Program-made: the position numbers and the translations under genes
The notes under the pieces: generated by a model
What the model was told of the DNA's origin: nothing
Seen by the model: only the letters and a program-made list of their open reading frames with translations
The model's database searches: none
From: Gammaproteobacteria bacterium
GTDB lineage: Bacteria; Pseudomonadota; Gammaproteobacteria; Enterobacterales; GCA-2746155
DNA length: 49,242 nt
Direction: 5' to 3'
Assembly (NCBI GenBank): GCA_030589945.1
Contig: JAUUZN010000011.1
Coordinates: forward strand, 1 to 49,242
Shown here: piece after piece, positions 37,004 through 46,236 of the stretch
Layout of the letters: the number at the start of each line of letters is the position of its first letter
Numbering within the stretch: position 1 is the stretch's first letter

Positions 37004-38634
37004 CAAGCCTGCAAACCAATACTGTAATCATTGAACATGCGAATTAATTGCTGACATCGCACAAATCGGTGATCGGTTTCCCTAAGACTGGCTGTTTTGT
37101 TCAAGCAAGTATCCACCTCCATGAGAAGTTGCTTTTTATCATCAATAGATTCAGCTTTTCTCAATAACATCTGAGCAAGATTCATGTTAAAACTAATATT
37201 TTCGGGTGACATGGCTAAGGCTTCTTTAAATCCGTCAATAGCCCCATCTATGTCGTTATCAACAGAGGCCTTCATTCCTTTATTGTTGATTTTGCTCGCC
37301 TTAACCGCCTGCTCAAAGGCTGCTTTGTCCTCAACGATGGTCTCAAGATTAGCCATCAGTTCTTTATCGTCACCAAATTTTTCCATTATGTTTGCAAGTA
37401 TTTCTTGGCAGGTTTCAAAATCTTCGCCATCCTTACAAGCTTGCGCCATATCTGCGCAACCCATACCTGACATCTTGTCCTGAATTTTTGTAAAGTTTAG
37501 TTTTGATTTAGCGAGAAGCTCAGAGGCTTGATCCTGCTTATTAAGTTTGTGATAAATGGCATGTCTAGCTAGGTTTGCTCTAAGTTGTATTTCAGGATCC
37601 AATTCATAATCGGTTTCAAGCTCTTTAAGCGCACGCATTGCCTCATCAACAATGCGCTTGTTATTAATTCCACTTTCCTCGGTTATAAACTCTTTAAGAA
37701 TAGAGGCTAATTTTAGATAGTTATCTGGGGTTTTATAGACCGATGTTCGTCCTAATTTTACAGCGGCTTTAAAAGCTCGTCTGGCTGTTTTTATGTCACC
37801 ATTAACAAGCGCGATGTCACCAAGGTGCATTTGTCTAAAAATTGCTTTGGGTGAAACCTTTACAGCCGATTCAAGAGCCCTTTGTGCATCTTCTGGTTGA
37901 CCAAGTGCTTGTTTAGTACTGGCTAGCCAATCGAGTGCTTCTGGATAGGTTGCCATGATTTTGATCACCTGATCAAACAATGCGAGAGCTTCACTAAAGT
38001 CATCTTGGGCATAAAGGATCTTGCCTAATCCCATAAGAGCCCAAGGAAGAGGACGTTCTTTAATCACCTTTTGATAGATTACTCTAGACTGCCCGAAGTC
38101 ACCCATTTTATCGTATAAATCGGCCTTTATACGCATGCATGACATGCTGTATTTCGAACCCTTTTGAATGAGTAAATTACAATGAACAATGGCTTTGCTG
38201 TAGTCCTTACTGATGATGGCTTGATTCACTTTAGCCAACTCAATTTTTTTTGTAAGAAGTTTATCAAGTCGACTTTGTAATAAGGCTTTGGTGAATGGCT
38301 TGGTGAGATAACTATCTGGAGTGTGCTCTAATGCACCCATGACCATCTCCATGGTATTTTCAGCAGTTACCATGACATAAACCGATGTCGGTTTTAACAG
38401 CTCTTTTTGAGTTAGTTCCTCAAGAACCTGCTGGCCATCTTTACCTTCACCCAAATTATAGTCAGAGAGAATAATATCGTACCGTTTTTTAGCGCATTTA
38501 CTCAGTGCAGCTTCACCCGTGGAGGCCAATTCGATATCGATGCCTCCCATCTGATTCACCATACCTTTTAAGGAAACGCGAAACTCTGGAAAGTCATCAA
38601 TTAAGAGAAAACTTAACTGTCGATAATTTATCAT
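37003..38634 (-). CDS. Response regulator with C-terminal TPR array
   Basis: A 543-residue protein: N-terminal receiver (about 6-125) with acidic DD at 13-14, phosphoacceptor Asp58 in DIILSDYNLGEGKDG and Lys in YLTKPF. Then a long alpha-helical region (about 130-530) of tetratricopeptide-type repeats (for example PWALMGLGKILYAQDDFSEA and AIFRQMHLGDIALVNGDIKT). There is no DNA-binding or enzymatic output, so the TPR region probably binds a protein partner in a phosphorylation-dependent way. Its stop overlaps the start of the small kinase, its likely cognate partner. Confidence 0.88.
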   Translation of the reverse strand: MINYRQLSFLLIDDFPEFRVSLKGMVNQMGGIDIELASTGEAALSKCAKKRYDIILSDYNLGEGKDGQQVLEELTQKELLKPTSVYVMVTAENTMEMVMGALEHTPDSYLTKPFTKALLQSRLDKLLTKKIELAKVNQAIISKDYSKAIVHCNLLIQKGSKYSMSCMRIKADLYDKMGDFGQSRVIYQKVIKERPLPWALMGLGKILYAQDDFSEALALFDQVIKIMATYPEALDWLASTKQALGQPEDAQRALESAVKVSPKAIFRQMHLGDIALVNGDIKTARRAFKAAVKLGRTSVYKTPDNYLKLASILKEFITEESGINNKRIVDEAMRALKELETDYELDPEIQLRANLARHAIYHKLNKQDQASELLAKSKLNFTKIQDKMSGMGCADMAQACKDGEDFETCQEILANIMEKFGDDKELMANLETIVEDKAAFEQAVKASKINNKGMKASVDNDIDGAIDGFKEALAMSPENISFNMNLAQMLLRKAESIDDKKQLLMEVDTCLNKTASLRETDHRFVRCQQLIRMFNDYSIGLQA

Positions 38635-38796
38635 TATTGAGCTGTTCCTTGTATCAATACCTGTTCAACAATAGTTACCATAAAATATGAGTCGCAGTTA
38701 GATGCTAATAAAGCATCACCATTGGATATTTCTCACTAATCAAAGTCTATCAGGCATTCCTGATATGACAAATTTTGATGATATATGCATAAAAAG

Positions 38797-38805
38797 TGCT
38801 AAAAT
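38797..38805 (+). promoter_or_regulatory. Extended -10 promoter for the 5'-nucleotidase gene
   Basis: TGCTAAAAT (TG-n-TAAAAT) with a TTGATG -35-like box at 38775-38780 (19-base spacer). It lies about 71 bases upstream of the ATG at 38877 and faces right; the region is shared with the divergent REC-TPR gene. Confidence 0.5.
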
Positions 38806-38876
38806 CCGTTTTCTTGTTCCATTGAGTTATAGATAAACAAAGAGTATGCTTTTGAAACGTTAACGAGAAGCAAGTT

Positions 38877-39791
38877 ATGCCACAAAACACAACCGATATT
38901 CAACAGCGCCATAAACTCGTAGTTGCCATATCATCAAGAGCACTATTTGATTTGGATGACAGTCATCAAATCTATGAAGAGCAGGGTGTAGAAGCGTACT
39001 CCAAACATCAAATTAGTCTTGAAGATGATTCCCTAGAACCAGGGGCTGCATACCCACTGGTTAAGAAACTACTGGCCTTAAATGATGTCGCTCCTGATAA
39101 TCCTAGAGTTGAGATTATTTTACTTTCCAGAAATAGTGCTGATACCGGCCTGAGAATATTTAATTCAATTGAAAAGCACCAGCTTACAATTTCTCGTGCG
39201 GCCTTTACCAGTGGAGCATCACCTTATCGTTATGCACCTGCTTTCAAAGCAGACTTGTTCTTATCGACAAATCCCGAAGACGTAACCCAAGCACTCAACG
39301 CTGGAATTGCGGCAGCAACGATCATTAGACCCATTAAACCGAAAGAGCATGACGACCAACTTAGATTTGCCTTCGATGGAGACGCAGTCATTTTTTCTGA
39401 TGAGGCTGAAAGGGTCTACCAAGAAGGGGGGTTGGAAGCCTTTGCAGAGAGTGAAAAACAGGCCGCACATAGTCCCTTAAAGGGTGGGCCTTTTAAAAAT
39501 TTCTTAGCCAGTTTACAAAAACTTCAGCAGGACTATCCTGATGCGAACTGCCCTATACGCACCGCATTGGTTACAGCTCGTTCAGCGCCGGCACATGAAC
39601 GGGTTATCCGCACCTTAAGAGATTGGAACATTAGAATCGATGAAGCGCTATTTTTAGGCGGACTTTCAAAAGGCGAGTTCCTTCAGGCTTATGGTGCCGA
39701 TGTTTTTTTTGATGATCAACAGGGACACGTAGATTCTGCAACACAGCATGTGGCTGCTGGACATGTACCCCATGGCATTAGTAACGAGTGA
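38877..39791 (+). CDS. 5'-nucleotidase, cN-I-like family
   Basis: Resembles the cytosolic 5'-nucleotidase (HAD-type) family, which removes the phosphate of nucleoside monophosphates. Seen: KLVVAISSRALFDLDDSH as the first motif (Asp-rich), IILLSRNSADTGLRIFN, FTSGASPYRYAPAF, TALVTARSAPAHERVIRTL and FLGGLSKGEFLQAYGADVFFDDQ, which carry the family's conserved acidic and Lys residues. Length 304, normal. 37 bases before the next gene, cysB. Confidence 0.85.
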   Translation: MPQNTTDIQQRHKLVVAISSRALFDLDDSHQIYEEQGVEAYSKHQISLEDDSLEPGAAYPLVKKLLALNDVAPDNPRVEIILLSRNSADTGLRIFNSIEKHQLTISRAAFTSGASPYRYAPAFKADLFLSTNPEDVTQALNAGIAAATIIRPIKPKEHDDQLRFAFDGDAVIFSDEAERVYQEGGLEAFAESEKQAAHSPLKGGPFKNFLASLQKLQQDYPDANCPIRTALVTARSAPAHERVIRTLRDWNIRIDEALFLGGLSKGEFLQAYGADVFFDDQQGHVDSATQHVAAGHVPHGISNE

Positions 39792-39828
39792 ACAGTATGA
39801 AAATCAAGGGTCATGTACAGGTTAGTTT

Positions 39829-40800
39829 ATGAAGCTACAACAGCTACGCTACATCTATGAAGTCTCAAAACATAATCTGAATGTCTCAGCAACAGCAGAA
39901 AGCTTATTTACATCACAACCCGGAATTAGTAAACAAATAAGATTGTTAGAGGCGGAATTGGACGTACAAATTTTCATCCGCAGTGGCAAACATCTTACTG
40001 GGATTACAGCACCCGGCAAGTTAATCCTAACCATTGCTGAACAAATACTTAATCAGAGTGGTCAGATCCAAAAAATCGCCAAAGAATTCTCTAGTCATAA
40101 TGAAGGCAAACTCTCCATCGCCACCACCAACACCCAAGCCCGATATGATTTACCGAACATTATTGAAAACTATAACCATCAGTATCCAAAGGTAACCTTG
40201 CAAATGCATCAAGGTTCACCGGCACAAATTGCAAATTTTGCAATACGCGGTGAAGTCGATTTTGCCATCGCTACAGAAGCCTTTAACAGTCCTGAATTAG
40301 TCATGCTTCCCTGTTATCGATGGAACCGATGTATCCTTGTTCCAAAGGGTCATGCATTAACCAGTAAAAATTCTGTTTCTATTGATGAATTAGCAAGCCA
40401 TCCACTGATTACCTACGTCCAAGGATTTGCCGAACGGAGTGCTTTGGACCGCGCTTTCCAACAGGCTGGGTTAGAACCGAACATTGTTTTTGCAGCCACT
40501 GACGCAGATGTGATTAAGACCTATGTCAGATTAGGATTAGGTGTTGGAATTATTTCTAAAATGGCATTTGATAAAACGGCAGATCATGATCTGGTGATGA
40601 TTGACGCCAATGCGTTATTTAATGATGATACCGCTTATATAGCCTTTACTCGTACCTTGTATTTCAGACAATACATGTATGAGTTTATTGAACATATGGC
40701 TCCTCACCTAACACAAGAAGTGATTGAAGCGGCACAATCTACAAAAACTAACGAGGCAGTAAAATCTTTGGTAGACACGATTCCTCTTCCACTACGTTAA
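39829..40800 (+). CDS. cysB: LysR-type regulator CysB
   Basis: Activator of sulfur-assimilation genes, responding to N-acetylserine and sulfide/thiosulfate in enterobacteria. Seen: an N-terminal winged HTH starting MKLQQLRYIYEVSKHNLNVS, with SLFTSQPGISKQIRLLE as the recognition region, and a substrate-binding domain with TTNTQARY and TYVQGFAERSALDRAF typical of CysB. Length 323, close to E. coli CysB. Convergent with sdaA; 18 bases separate the stops and no terminator is seen. Confidence 0.93.
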   Translation: MKLQQLRYIYEVSKHNLNVSATAESLFTSQPGISKQIRLLEAELDVQIFIRSGKHLTGITAPGKLILTIAEQILNQSGQIQKIAKEFSSHNEGKLSIATTNTQARYDLPNIIENYNHQYPKVTLQMHQGSPAQIANFAIRGEVDFAIATEAFNSPELVMLPCYRWNRCILVPKGHALTSKNSVSIDELASHPLITYVQGFAERSALDRAFQQAGLEPNIVFAATDADVIKTYVRLGLGVGIISKMAFDKTADHDLVMIDANALFNDDTAYIAFTRTLYFRQYMYEFIEHMAPHLTQEVIEAAQSTKTNEAVKSLVDTIPLPLR

Positions 40801-40818
40801 ATGAACGAAATGATTGCT

Positions 40819-42195
40819 TTAACACTCAATGATATTTACTGCTAGACCACCACGAGCCGTTTCTTTATATTTTGTTTTCATATCTGCACCTGTTTCACGC
40901 ATGGTCTTTATCACTTTGTCGAGGCTAACCTTGTGACCACCATCACCATGCATTGCTAATCTTGCAGCGTTAATAGCCGTTACAGCAGCCATAGCATTTC
41001 TCTCAATGCAGGGAATTTGAACCAGTCCGCCCACGGGGTCACAGGTCAGCCCAAGGTTGTGCTCCATGCCAATCTCGGCCGCAGCTTCACATTGTACGAC
41101 ATTGCCGCCCATAACTTCTGCAAGCCCTGCTGCCGCCATAGAGCAGGCTACACCCACTTCACCCTGACAACCCACCTCGGCACCCGATATTGAAGCATTC
41201 TCCTTATAAAGGATTCCAATCGCTCCTGCCGTAAGGAGAAAGCGAATAATACTATCGTCATCACAATTATCTTTAAATTTATGAAAGTAGTTGAGTACTG
41301 CAGGAACAATTCCAGCAGCACCATTTGTTGGTGCAGTAACAATTTTTCCACCAGCGGCATTTTCCTCATTAACAGCCAATGCGTAGAGATTAACCCAGTC
41401 CATTACTTTTAATGGGTCAAGGTTATTTTTGTCATCGCTTTTGAGCTTTCGATAAAGATTTGCAGCTCGACGTTTAACTTTTAGACCACCGGGTAAGATA
41501 CCTTCTGTTTTACAACCTTTAACTATGCAGGCACTCATGGTTGACCAAATATTGAGAAGATATTCAATGGTTTCTTCTTCGGGACGCCAAGAAGTCTCGT
41601 TGGCTAACATCACCGAACTGATACTAAGCCCATTGGTTAAACATTGATTCAGTAATTCTTCACCTGTGGTGAACGGGTAGGGTAATACCCGAGGATCTGA
41701 GATAATTGGATTATCTGCAGTTGCATCTTCATTGACGACAAAACCACCACCGATTGAATAGTATATTTTATCCAGTAACAAATTTTGGTCGGCATCATAG
41801 GCCGAAAATTTCATTCCGTTTGGATGCAGTGGTAATGTTTTTCTTCGATGGAAGATAATATTTGTTTTGGAGTTGAATTTAATAGGTTGCTCATTATTCA
41901 ACCTCAGCATCCCAGATGTTTCCAATGTTGCTAATATCTTTGGGACTCTGCTTGGCTCAACATGCTCAGGAGTTTCACCCATGAGACCTAAGATGACCGC
42001 AGTTCCACTGCCATGTCCTTTTCCCGTATGTCCTAATGACCCATATAGGTCGACATGGATAGAACTCACAGTGCTGTCAAGTGACTGAACCTGTAGTTCG
42101 TGAACAAAGCGATGAGCTGCCCGCATAGGACCTACCGTATGTGAGCTCGATGGCCCGATACCAATACTGAACATATCAAAAATACTAATCGACAT
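40819..42195 (-). CDS. sdaA: L-serine ammonia-lyase (iron-sulfur type)
   Basis: Deaminates L-serine to pyruvate and ammonia with an oxygen-sensitive [4Fe-4S] cluster. Seen: N-terminal [15 protein letters not shown] substrate-binding loop, [34 protein letters not shown] and [16 protein letters not shown]; these hold the cysteines expected to bind the cluster. Length 458, typical single-chain enzyme. Which of sdaA/sdaB/tdcG is orthologous cannot be told. Divergent from the peroxiredoxin gene. Confidence 0.93.
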   Translation of the reverse strand: MSISIFDMFSIGIGPSSSHTVGPMRAAHRFVHELQVQSLDSTVSSIHVDLYGSLGHTGKGHGSGTAVILGLMGETPEHVEPSRVPKILATLETSGMLRLNNEQPIKFNSKTNIIFHRRKTLPLHPNGMKFSAYDADQNLLLDKIYYSIGGGFVVNEDATADNPIISDPRVLPYPFTTGEELLNQCLTNGLSISSVMLANETSWRPEEETIEYLLNIWSTMSACIVKGCKTEGILPGGLKVKRRAANLYRKLKSDDKNNLDPLKVMDWVNLYALAVNEENAAGGKIVTAPTNGAAGIVPAVLNYFHKFKDNCDDDSIIRFLLTAGAIGILYKENASISGAEVGCQGEVGVACSMAAAGLAEVMGGNVVQCEAAAEIGMEHNLGLTCDPVGGLVQIPCIERNAMAAVTAINAARLAMHGDGGHKVSLDKVIKTMRETGADMKTKYKETARGGLAVNIIEC

Positions 42196-42286
42196 TTTAA
42201 GATTTAATCCAAATTTTGATCTATAATTTATTATTAGACAATTCTACTATGGAAAGGTCTGCGATGCGCTAGTTAATCAAGGAATC

Positions 42287-42829
42287 ATGATGAAAATTAC
42301 ACAACTATTTATAGCTCTCACCTTAACGCTTTCAACGTTAGTTTACACAACAAGCACTGTTGCGGCTCCTGCGCAGGGCTCCCTTGCTCCCGAGTTTAAA
42401 TTAAGTGACCAGTTCGGCATAACTCATAGCCTAATTGATTATAGAGGGCAGTGGGTTGTGCTTTACTTTTATCCTAAGGACAATACCCGGGGTTGCACCA
42501 TTGAGGCAGGTAAATTTCGAGATCAAAAGTCTGCATTCTCTGAAAGAAATACCACCGTGTTTGGTGTCAGTCTTGATGATGTTGAATCTCATCTCGATTT
42601 TTCTGAAACACTGAAACTGAACTTTAGTTTGTTAGCCGATGAAACTAAGAGTACATCAAAAAGCTATGATGTTCTCACCGATTTAGGCTTAATAGCATAC
42701 AGTAGTCGAGAGACATTCATTATTGATCCAGAGGGCCGTATTGCACATCATTTTGATGAGGTTACACCGAAGACACATACCGCCATGGTGCTTAAAAAGC
42801 TTGATGAACTCATTGAAATCTATAAATAA
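42287..42829 (+). CDS. Exported one-cysteine peroxiredoxin, BCP/PrxQ-like
   Basis: Thioredoxin-fold peroxidase family. Seen: signal peptide (about 1-27, ending VAA/PA), then GSLAPEFKLSDQFG and FYPKDNTRGCTIEAGKFRD with the peroxidatic Cys70. BCP proteins usually have a second cysteine five residues later (CTxEAC); here that position is Gly and Cys70 is the only cysteine. It must therefore use an external thiol for resolution. The signal peptide indicates a periplasmic enzyme. No reductase gene is nearby. Confidence 0.88.
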   Translation: MMKITQLFIALTLTLSTLVYTTSTVAAPAQGSLAPEFKLSDQFGITHSLIDYRGQWVVLYFYPKDNTRGCTIEAGKFRDQKSAFSERNTTVFGVSLDDVESHLDFSETLKLNFSLLADETKSTSKSYDVLTDLGLIAYSSRETFIIDPEGRIAHHFDEVTPKTHTAMVLKKLDELIEIYK

Positions 42830-42892
42830 TATCAATTAATAGGCTTTTCTCGTTAAAAATACTACTTTAACAGCATATTTTGTCCTATTTCT

Positions 42893-42921
42893 TTGACCCA
42901 AGCACAATATGTAGTTATGAT
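42893..42921 (+). promoter_or_regulatory. sigma70 promoter of the yceD-rpmF-plsX cluster
   Basis: TTGACC (42893-42898), 17-base spacer, TATGAT (42916-42921): five of six consensus matches in each box. The start would be near 42928, about 23 bases before the GTG of yceD. Confidence 0.75.
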
Positions 42922-42950
42922 TGCGCGCCTAAACAGAGGCCTGTAAATTC

Positions 42951-43439
42951 GTGATCATCGATCCATTTCGTTTTGCAAAAAGAGCTCAGCAATTAAATAC
43001 TATTGTTCAGCTTATGCCTGTAGGAAGACTCGAGGGTGTTATTGCTCAAGAGAGTCAACTAAACCTGCTGTTAAATGGAGGTCGTAATGAGAATAACCGA
43101 TTAGTTTTAAGCGGTGAAATCAACGGGACTGTTAAGGTAATATGTCAAGTCTGTCTCGATATTGTTGAATATCCAGTGGACATTACATTTCGTCTGCTAC
43201 CGGTTATTTCGGAAGAGCAGGCTGAAAAGTTAAATCAAAACATCGAACCCATTATTATTGAAGATGATAAGTTGGAATTAGATGAGTTGGTTAACAATGA
43301 ATTAATTTTAGCGATGCCAGTTGCAATTTGTCATCGTGATGTTGATGGTAAAGATTGTGCTGACAAAGATAATTTTACCGTTGGAGAAATTGAACATCAA
43401 ACAAAGAGTTCACCCTTTGATGTTTTGAAAAATATTTAG
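42951..43439 (+). CDS. yceD: YceD/DUF177 family protein (23S rRNA accumulation factor)
   Basis: YceD homologues always sit upstream of rpmF and affect 23S rRNA/50S accumulation; the exact activity is unclear. Seen: the family's CQVCLDIVEYPVDITFRLLPV motif and C-terminal LILAMPVAICHRDVDGKDC, with two Cys pairs that may bind zinc. GTG start; no other start gives a better ribosome-binding site. Length 162, normal. 24 bases before rpmF. Confidence 0.92.
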   Translation: MIIDPFRFAKRAQQLNTIVQLMPVGRLEGVIAQESQLNLLLNGGRNENNRLVLSGEINGTVKVICQVCLDIVEYPVDITFRLLPVISEEQAEKLNQNIEPIIIEDDKLELDELVNNELILAMPVAICHRDVDGKDCADKDNFTVGEIEHQTKSSPFDVLKNI

Positions 43440-43463
43440 TACAAAGTTAATTAGGAGTCAATC

Positions 43464-43628
43464 ATGGCTGTACAGAAAAGTAAAAAATCAAGATCACGTC
43501 GCGACATGCGTCGTTCACACGATGCATTAACTGCACCGTCACTATCGGAAGATCCAGTTACAGGCGAATTACACCTACGCCACAATGTTACTGCAGACGG
43601 TTATTACAAAGGCAAAAAAGTCATATAA
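43464..43628 (+). CDS. rpmF: 50S ribosomal protein L32
   Basis: A 54-residue basic protein of the large subunit. Start ATG with Shine-Dalgarno TAGGAG; protein [20 protein letters not shown] at the N terminus, then [15 protein letters not shown]. It lacks the zinc-binding cysteines of the alternative C+ L32 form, so it is the C- type. Followed 22 bases later by plsX. Confidence 0.96.
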   Translation: MAVQKSKKSRSRRDMRRSHDALTAPSLSEDPVTGELHLRHNVTADGYYKGKKVI

Positions 43629-43650
43629 GACTTAGAGTCTGAGCTGTATT

Positions 43651-44661
43651 TTGACAGCAATAACGATATCAATAGATTGTATGGGGGGCGATTTCGGCCC
43701 TCCTGTCATGATCCCTGCTGCAATTTCTGCACTCAATGATGATGGCAACCTCAGACTGATCCTTGTCGGCAATTCAAATCAAATCAACGAAGAACTATCT
43801 AAAATCGGTGGACAGCTAAACCATCGAATTACTATTGTTGAGTCAACTGAAGACATTGCTATGGATGACAAACCGTCCCATGCTTTGCGTAAAAAGAAAA
43901 ATTCATCAATGGCATTAGCCCTTACCGCTGTAGCTGATGGTCAGGCACTCGCGTGCGTCAGCGCAGGTAATACCGGTGCATTGATGGCATTGTCTCGGTT
44001 TATATTAAAGATGTTACCCGGTGTCGATAGGCCCGCGATAACGACAGCTATACCCACCGAGAATGGTCATACAAGACTACTCGATTTAGGTGCCAACGTA
44101 GATTGCTCAGCCAAACAATTATTGCAATTTGCACTCATGGGTTCTGCGATGGTTACCGCCATAGATAAGGTTTCGAATCCTTCAGTAGCTCTACTTAATA
44201 TTGGCTCTGAAGACATCAAAGGTAATGAGCAAACTCGCGCTACGGCAGAACTTCTTCTTGAGGCTAAACAGCTCAACTACATTGGTTTTATCGAAGCGAA
44301 TAGCGTTTATGCAGGTTCTGCTGATCTGGTGGTCTGTGATGGCTTTGTTGGCAATGTGTTTTTAAAGGCCAGTGAAGGAGTTGCCCGCCTTGTTGCAAAC
44401 AAGCTTCAAAAAGAATTTAAAAGAAATCTTATGACCCGTCTATTATCGGTTATAGTAGTTTCGGTATTGGAGGGGTTCAGAAAAAGAGTGAATCCTGATC
44501 AGTACAATGGTGCTAGTTTTATTGGTTTACAGGGCATTGTTATTAAAAGCCACGGCTCGGCCAATATTCCGGCAGCTCTAGCCTCTATCAAGGAAGCTAT
44601 AAAAGAAGTTAAGAACAATGTACCGGCTCAGATAAAAGAACAAATGGAACAAAACGCCTAG
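43651..44661 (+). CDS. plsX: Phosphate acyltransferase PlsX
   Basis: Converts acyl-ACP to acyl-phosphate for phospholipid synthesis. Seen: start TTG (MTAITISIDCMGGDFGP, aligned with the family's first strand and glycine loop), VSAGNTGALMALS, LDLGANVDC and NGASFIGLQGIVIKSHGSA. Length 336. TTG is preferred over later ATGs because they would remove the conserved strand. In most gammaproteobacteria fabH and fabD follow; here fabG follows after 195 bases with no gene between. Confidence 0.95.
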   Translation: MTAITISIDCMGGDFGPPVMIPAAISALNDDGNLRLILVGNSNQINEELSKIGGQLNHRITIVESTEDIAMDDKPSHALRKKKNSSMALALTAVADGQALACVSAGNTGALMALSRFILKMLPGVDRPAITTAIPTENGHTRLLDLGANVDCSAKQLLQFALMGSAMVTAIDKVSNPSVALLNIGSEDIKGNEQTRATAELLLEAKQLNYIGFIEANSVYAGSADLVVCDGFVGNVFLKASEGVARLVANKLQKEFKRNLMTRLLSVIVVSVLEGFRKRVNPDQYNGASFIGLQGIVIKSHGSANIPAALASIKEAIKEVKNNVPAQIKEQMEQNA

Positions 44662-44856
44662 CCAAACAACTTAATGCTAACTATTGCCAATGACGTGTAA
44701 GCTCATGATATAAAAGAAAACATAAACATTTGGTAATTTAAAATTCATTATTTACTGGATAAGTTTCTCGATCCATTGGTGTGACAGGTAACATGGCTAG
44801 CAAACACAGCATTATTAAATCTACATTCAATGAAACATTGGAGGCTTTGACCTAGT

Positions 44857-45597
44857 ATGAGTGAAGACAAGAAAGTCGCATTAGTAACCGGTGCCAGCAG
44901 AGGTATTGGTAGAGCAATCGCAGAAAAATTAGCAGCAGATGGAATGATAGTCATAGGGACCGCGACATCCGATAATGGAGCAGACTCTATTACTGCCTAC
45001 CTCGAGAATAGTGGTGGTATTGGAATGAAGTTGAATGTCACTGATGCTGAATCAATCACCCAGGTGATTACTGCCATTAAAGAATTACATGGTTCTACAC
45101 CGGATGTATTGATTAACAATGCAGGGATCACTAAAGATAATTTATTGATGCGCATGAAGGAAGAGGAATGGTCTGACATCATTGCGACTAATTTAACCTC
45201 AGTATTTCGATTATCAAAGGCCGTTATGCGTGGCATGATGAAAAAACGTTGGGGAAGAATCGTCACCATTGGTTCTGTTGTAGGCACCATGGGTAATGCT
45301 GGCCAGTCTAATTATGCGGCCACTAAGGCTGGACTCATTGGTTTTAGTAAATCTCTGGGTCGTGAAGTGGCTGTTCGTGGCATCACGGTTAATGTTGTTG
45401 CACCAGGATTTATTGACACAGACATGACTAAAGGTTTGCCCGAAGAGCAGAGAGCAGAATTGGCAAAACAGATTCCTGCCGCAAGATTGGGCGATCCGAC
45501 TGACATTGCTGCCGCTGTCTCTTTTCTAGCATCTGACAGTGCTAGTTACATCACTGGTGAAACAATTAATGTAAATGGCGGCATGCATATGGTCTAG
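44857..45597 (+). CDS. fabG: 3-oxoacyl-ACP reductase FabG
   Basis: NADPH-dependent reduction of 3-ketoacyl-ACP in fatty-acid elongation. Seen: TGASRGIG cofactor loop, NNAG, catalytic Ser and Tyr-x3-Lys (GSVVGTMGNAGQSNYAATKAG) and VAPGFIDTDMT. Length 246, typical. The Shine-Dalgarno GGAGG (44840-44844) is 12 bases from the ATG, longer than usual, but no nearer in-frame start exists. Confidence 0.96.
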   Translation: MSEDKKVALVTGASRGIGRAIAEKLAADGMIVIGTATSDNGADSITAYLENSGGIGMKLNVTDAESITQVITAIKELHGSTPDVLINNAGITKDNLLMRMKEEEWSDIIATNLTSVFRLSKAVMRGMMKKRWGRIVTIGSVVGTMGNAGQSNYAATKAGLIGFSKSLGREVAVRGITVNVVAPGFIDTDMTKGLPEEQRAELAKQIPAARLGDPTDIAAAVSFLASDSASYITGETINVNGGMHMV

Positions 45598-45782
45598 GGA
45601 TCATTTATCATATTTGTTACGTAGTCTGCTTAGATAAAAATAGACCGTGTTAAACATCAAATGTGATAAATATTTTGCCTGTTCGCACAGATTCAGCTAT
45701 AAAGTACATTCAGAATTCAAGCTGAACAATTTTGGATGTAGCAATTTCATACAATTCAGCGTAAAAATAATCTATTTCGGGG

Positions 45783-45810
45783 TTGCAAACTGGCGAAAAA
45801 TCAATACACT
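45783..45810 (+). promoter_or_regulatory. Candidate acpP promoter
   Basis: TTGCAA (45783-45788), 16-base spacer, TACACT (45805-45810). The start would be near 45817, giving a leader of about 98 bases. Confidence 0.5.
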
Positions 45811-45828
45811 AGCCGCGCAACCAGTTTG
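45786..45828. repeat. Inverted repeat flanking the acpP -10 box
   Basis: CAAACTGG (45786-45793) and CCAGTTTG (45821-45828) are perfect 8-base inverted arms 27 bases apart, flanking the presumed -10 box. GGTTGC (45781-45786) and GCAACC (45817-45822) form a second inverted pair overlapping it. It may be a paired operator for a fatty-acid regulator; the sequence is not the canonical FabR site. Confidence 0.4.
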
Positions 45829-45914
45829 AAAACACTTTTGGTCGTTTTTTACCCAAATATAGCATTCAAATTAACCGCAATATTAAAATTATTTATAAGA
45901 GGATAAAATTAGTC

Positions 45915-46154
45915 ATGAGTACTATTGAAGAACGTGTAAAAAAGATTGTTGTTGAACAGCTAGGCGTTAGTGAAGATGAAGTTAACAATGATTCTTCATT
46001 CGTTGATGATCTGGGCGCGGATTCTCTGGACACGGTAGAATTGGTAATGGCTCTTGAAGAAGAATTTGATACAGAAATTCCTGATGAGGAAGCTGAAAAA
46101 ATCAGTACTGTACAAACTGCCATTGATTACATCAATAATTGCAGCAAAGATTAA
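45915..46154 (+). CDS. acpP: Acyl carrier protein
   Basis: Small acidic carrier of fatty-acyl chains. Seen: 79 residues, [17 protein letters not shown] with the phosphopantetheine-bearing Ser37, and the C-terminal [16 protein letters not shown]. Preceded by AAGAGGA. A strong terminator follows, so acpP can be made in excess over fabF. Confidence 0.97.
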   Translation: MSTIEERVKKIVVEQLGVSEDEVNNDSSFVDDLGADSLDTVELVMALEEEFDTEIPDEEAEKISTVQTAIDYINNCSKD

Positions 46155-46209
46155 TCAAAAAACAATAGTTTGTACCACCAAAATCCTCATGATTTTGGTA
46201 ATTTCTGTT

Positions 46210-46236
46210 AAGCGGTGTACATTACGCCGCTTTTTT
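46210..46236 (+). terminator. Strong intrinsic terminator after acpP
   Basis: AAGCGGTGTA (46210-46219), loop CAT, TACGCCGCTT (46223-46232) form a 10-bp stem with one G-T pair, followed by T4 more (total run of six T from 46231). A weaker hairpin, ACCAAAATC/GATTTTGGT (46177-46199), lies just before it. Confidence 0.85.

Larger units (their letters stand above)
45598..45914 (+). other. Upstream region of acpP, no gene
   Basis: 317 bases without a convincing gene; a 60-codon open frame at 45647-45829 has no ribosome-binding site or recognisable product. It contains the candidate acpP promoter (45783-45810) and a split inverted repeat (45786-45828). The right end carries the Shine-Dalgarno AAGAGGA before acpP. 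Confidence 0.6.

Noticed and set aside
45647-45829. Open frame of 60 codons between fabG and acpP
   Set aside because: No ribosome-binding site and it overlaps the likely acpP promoter.
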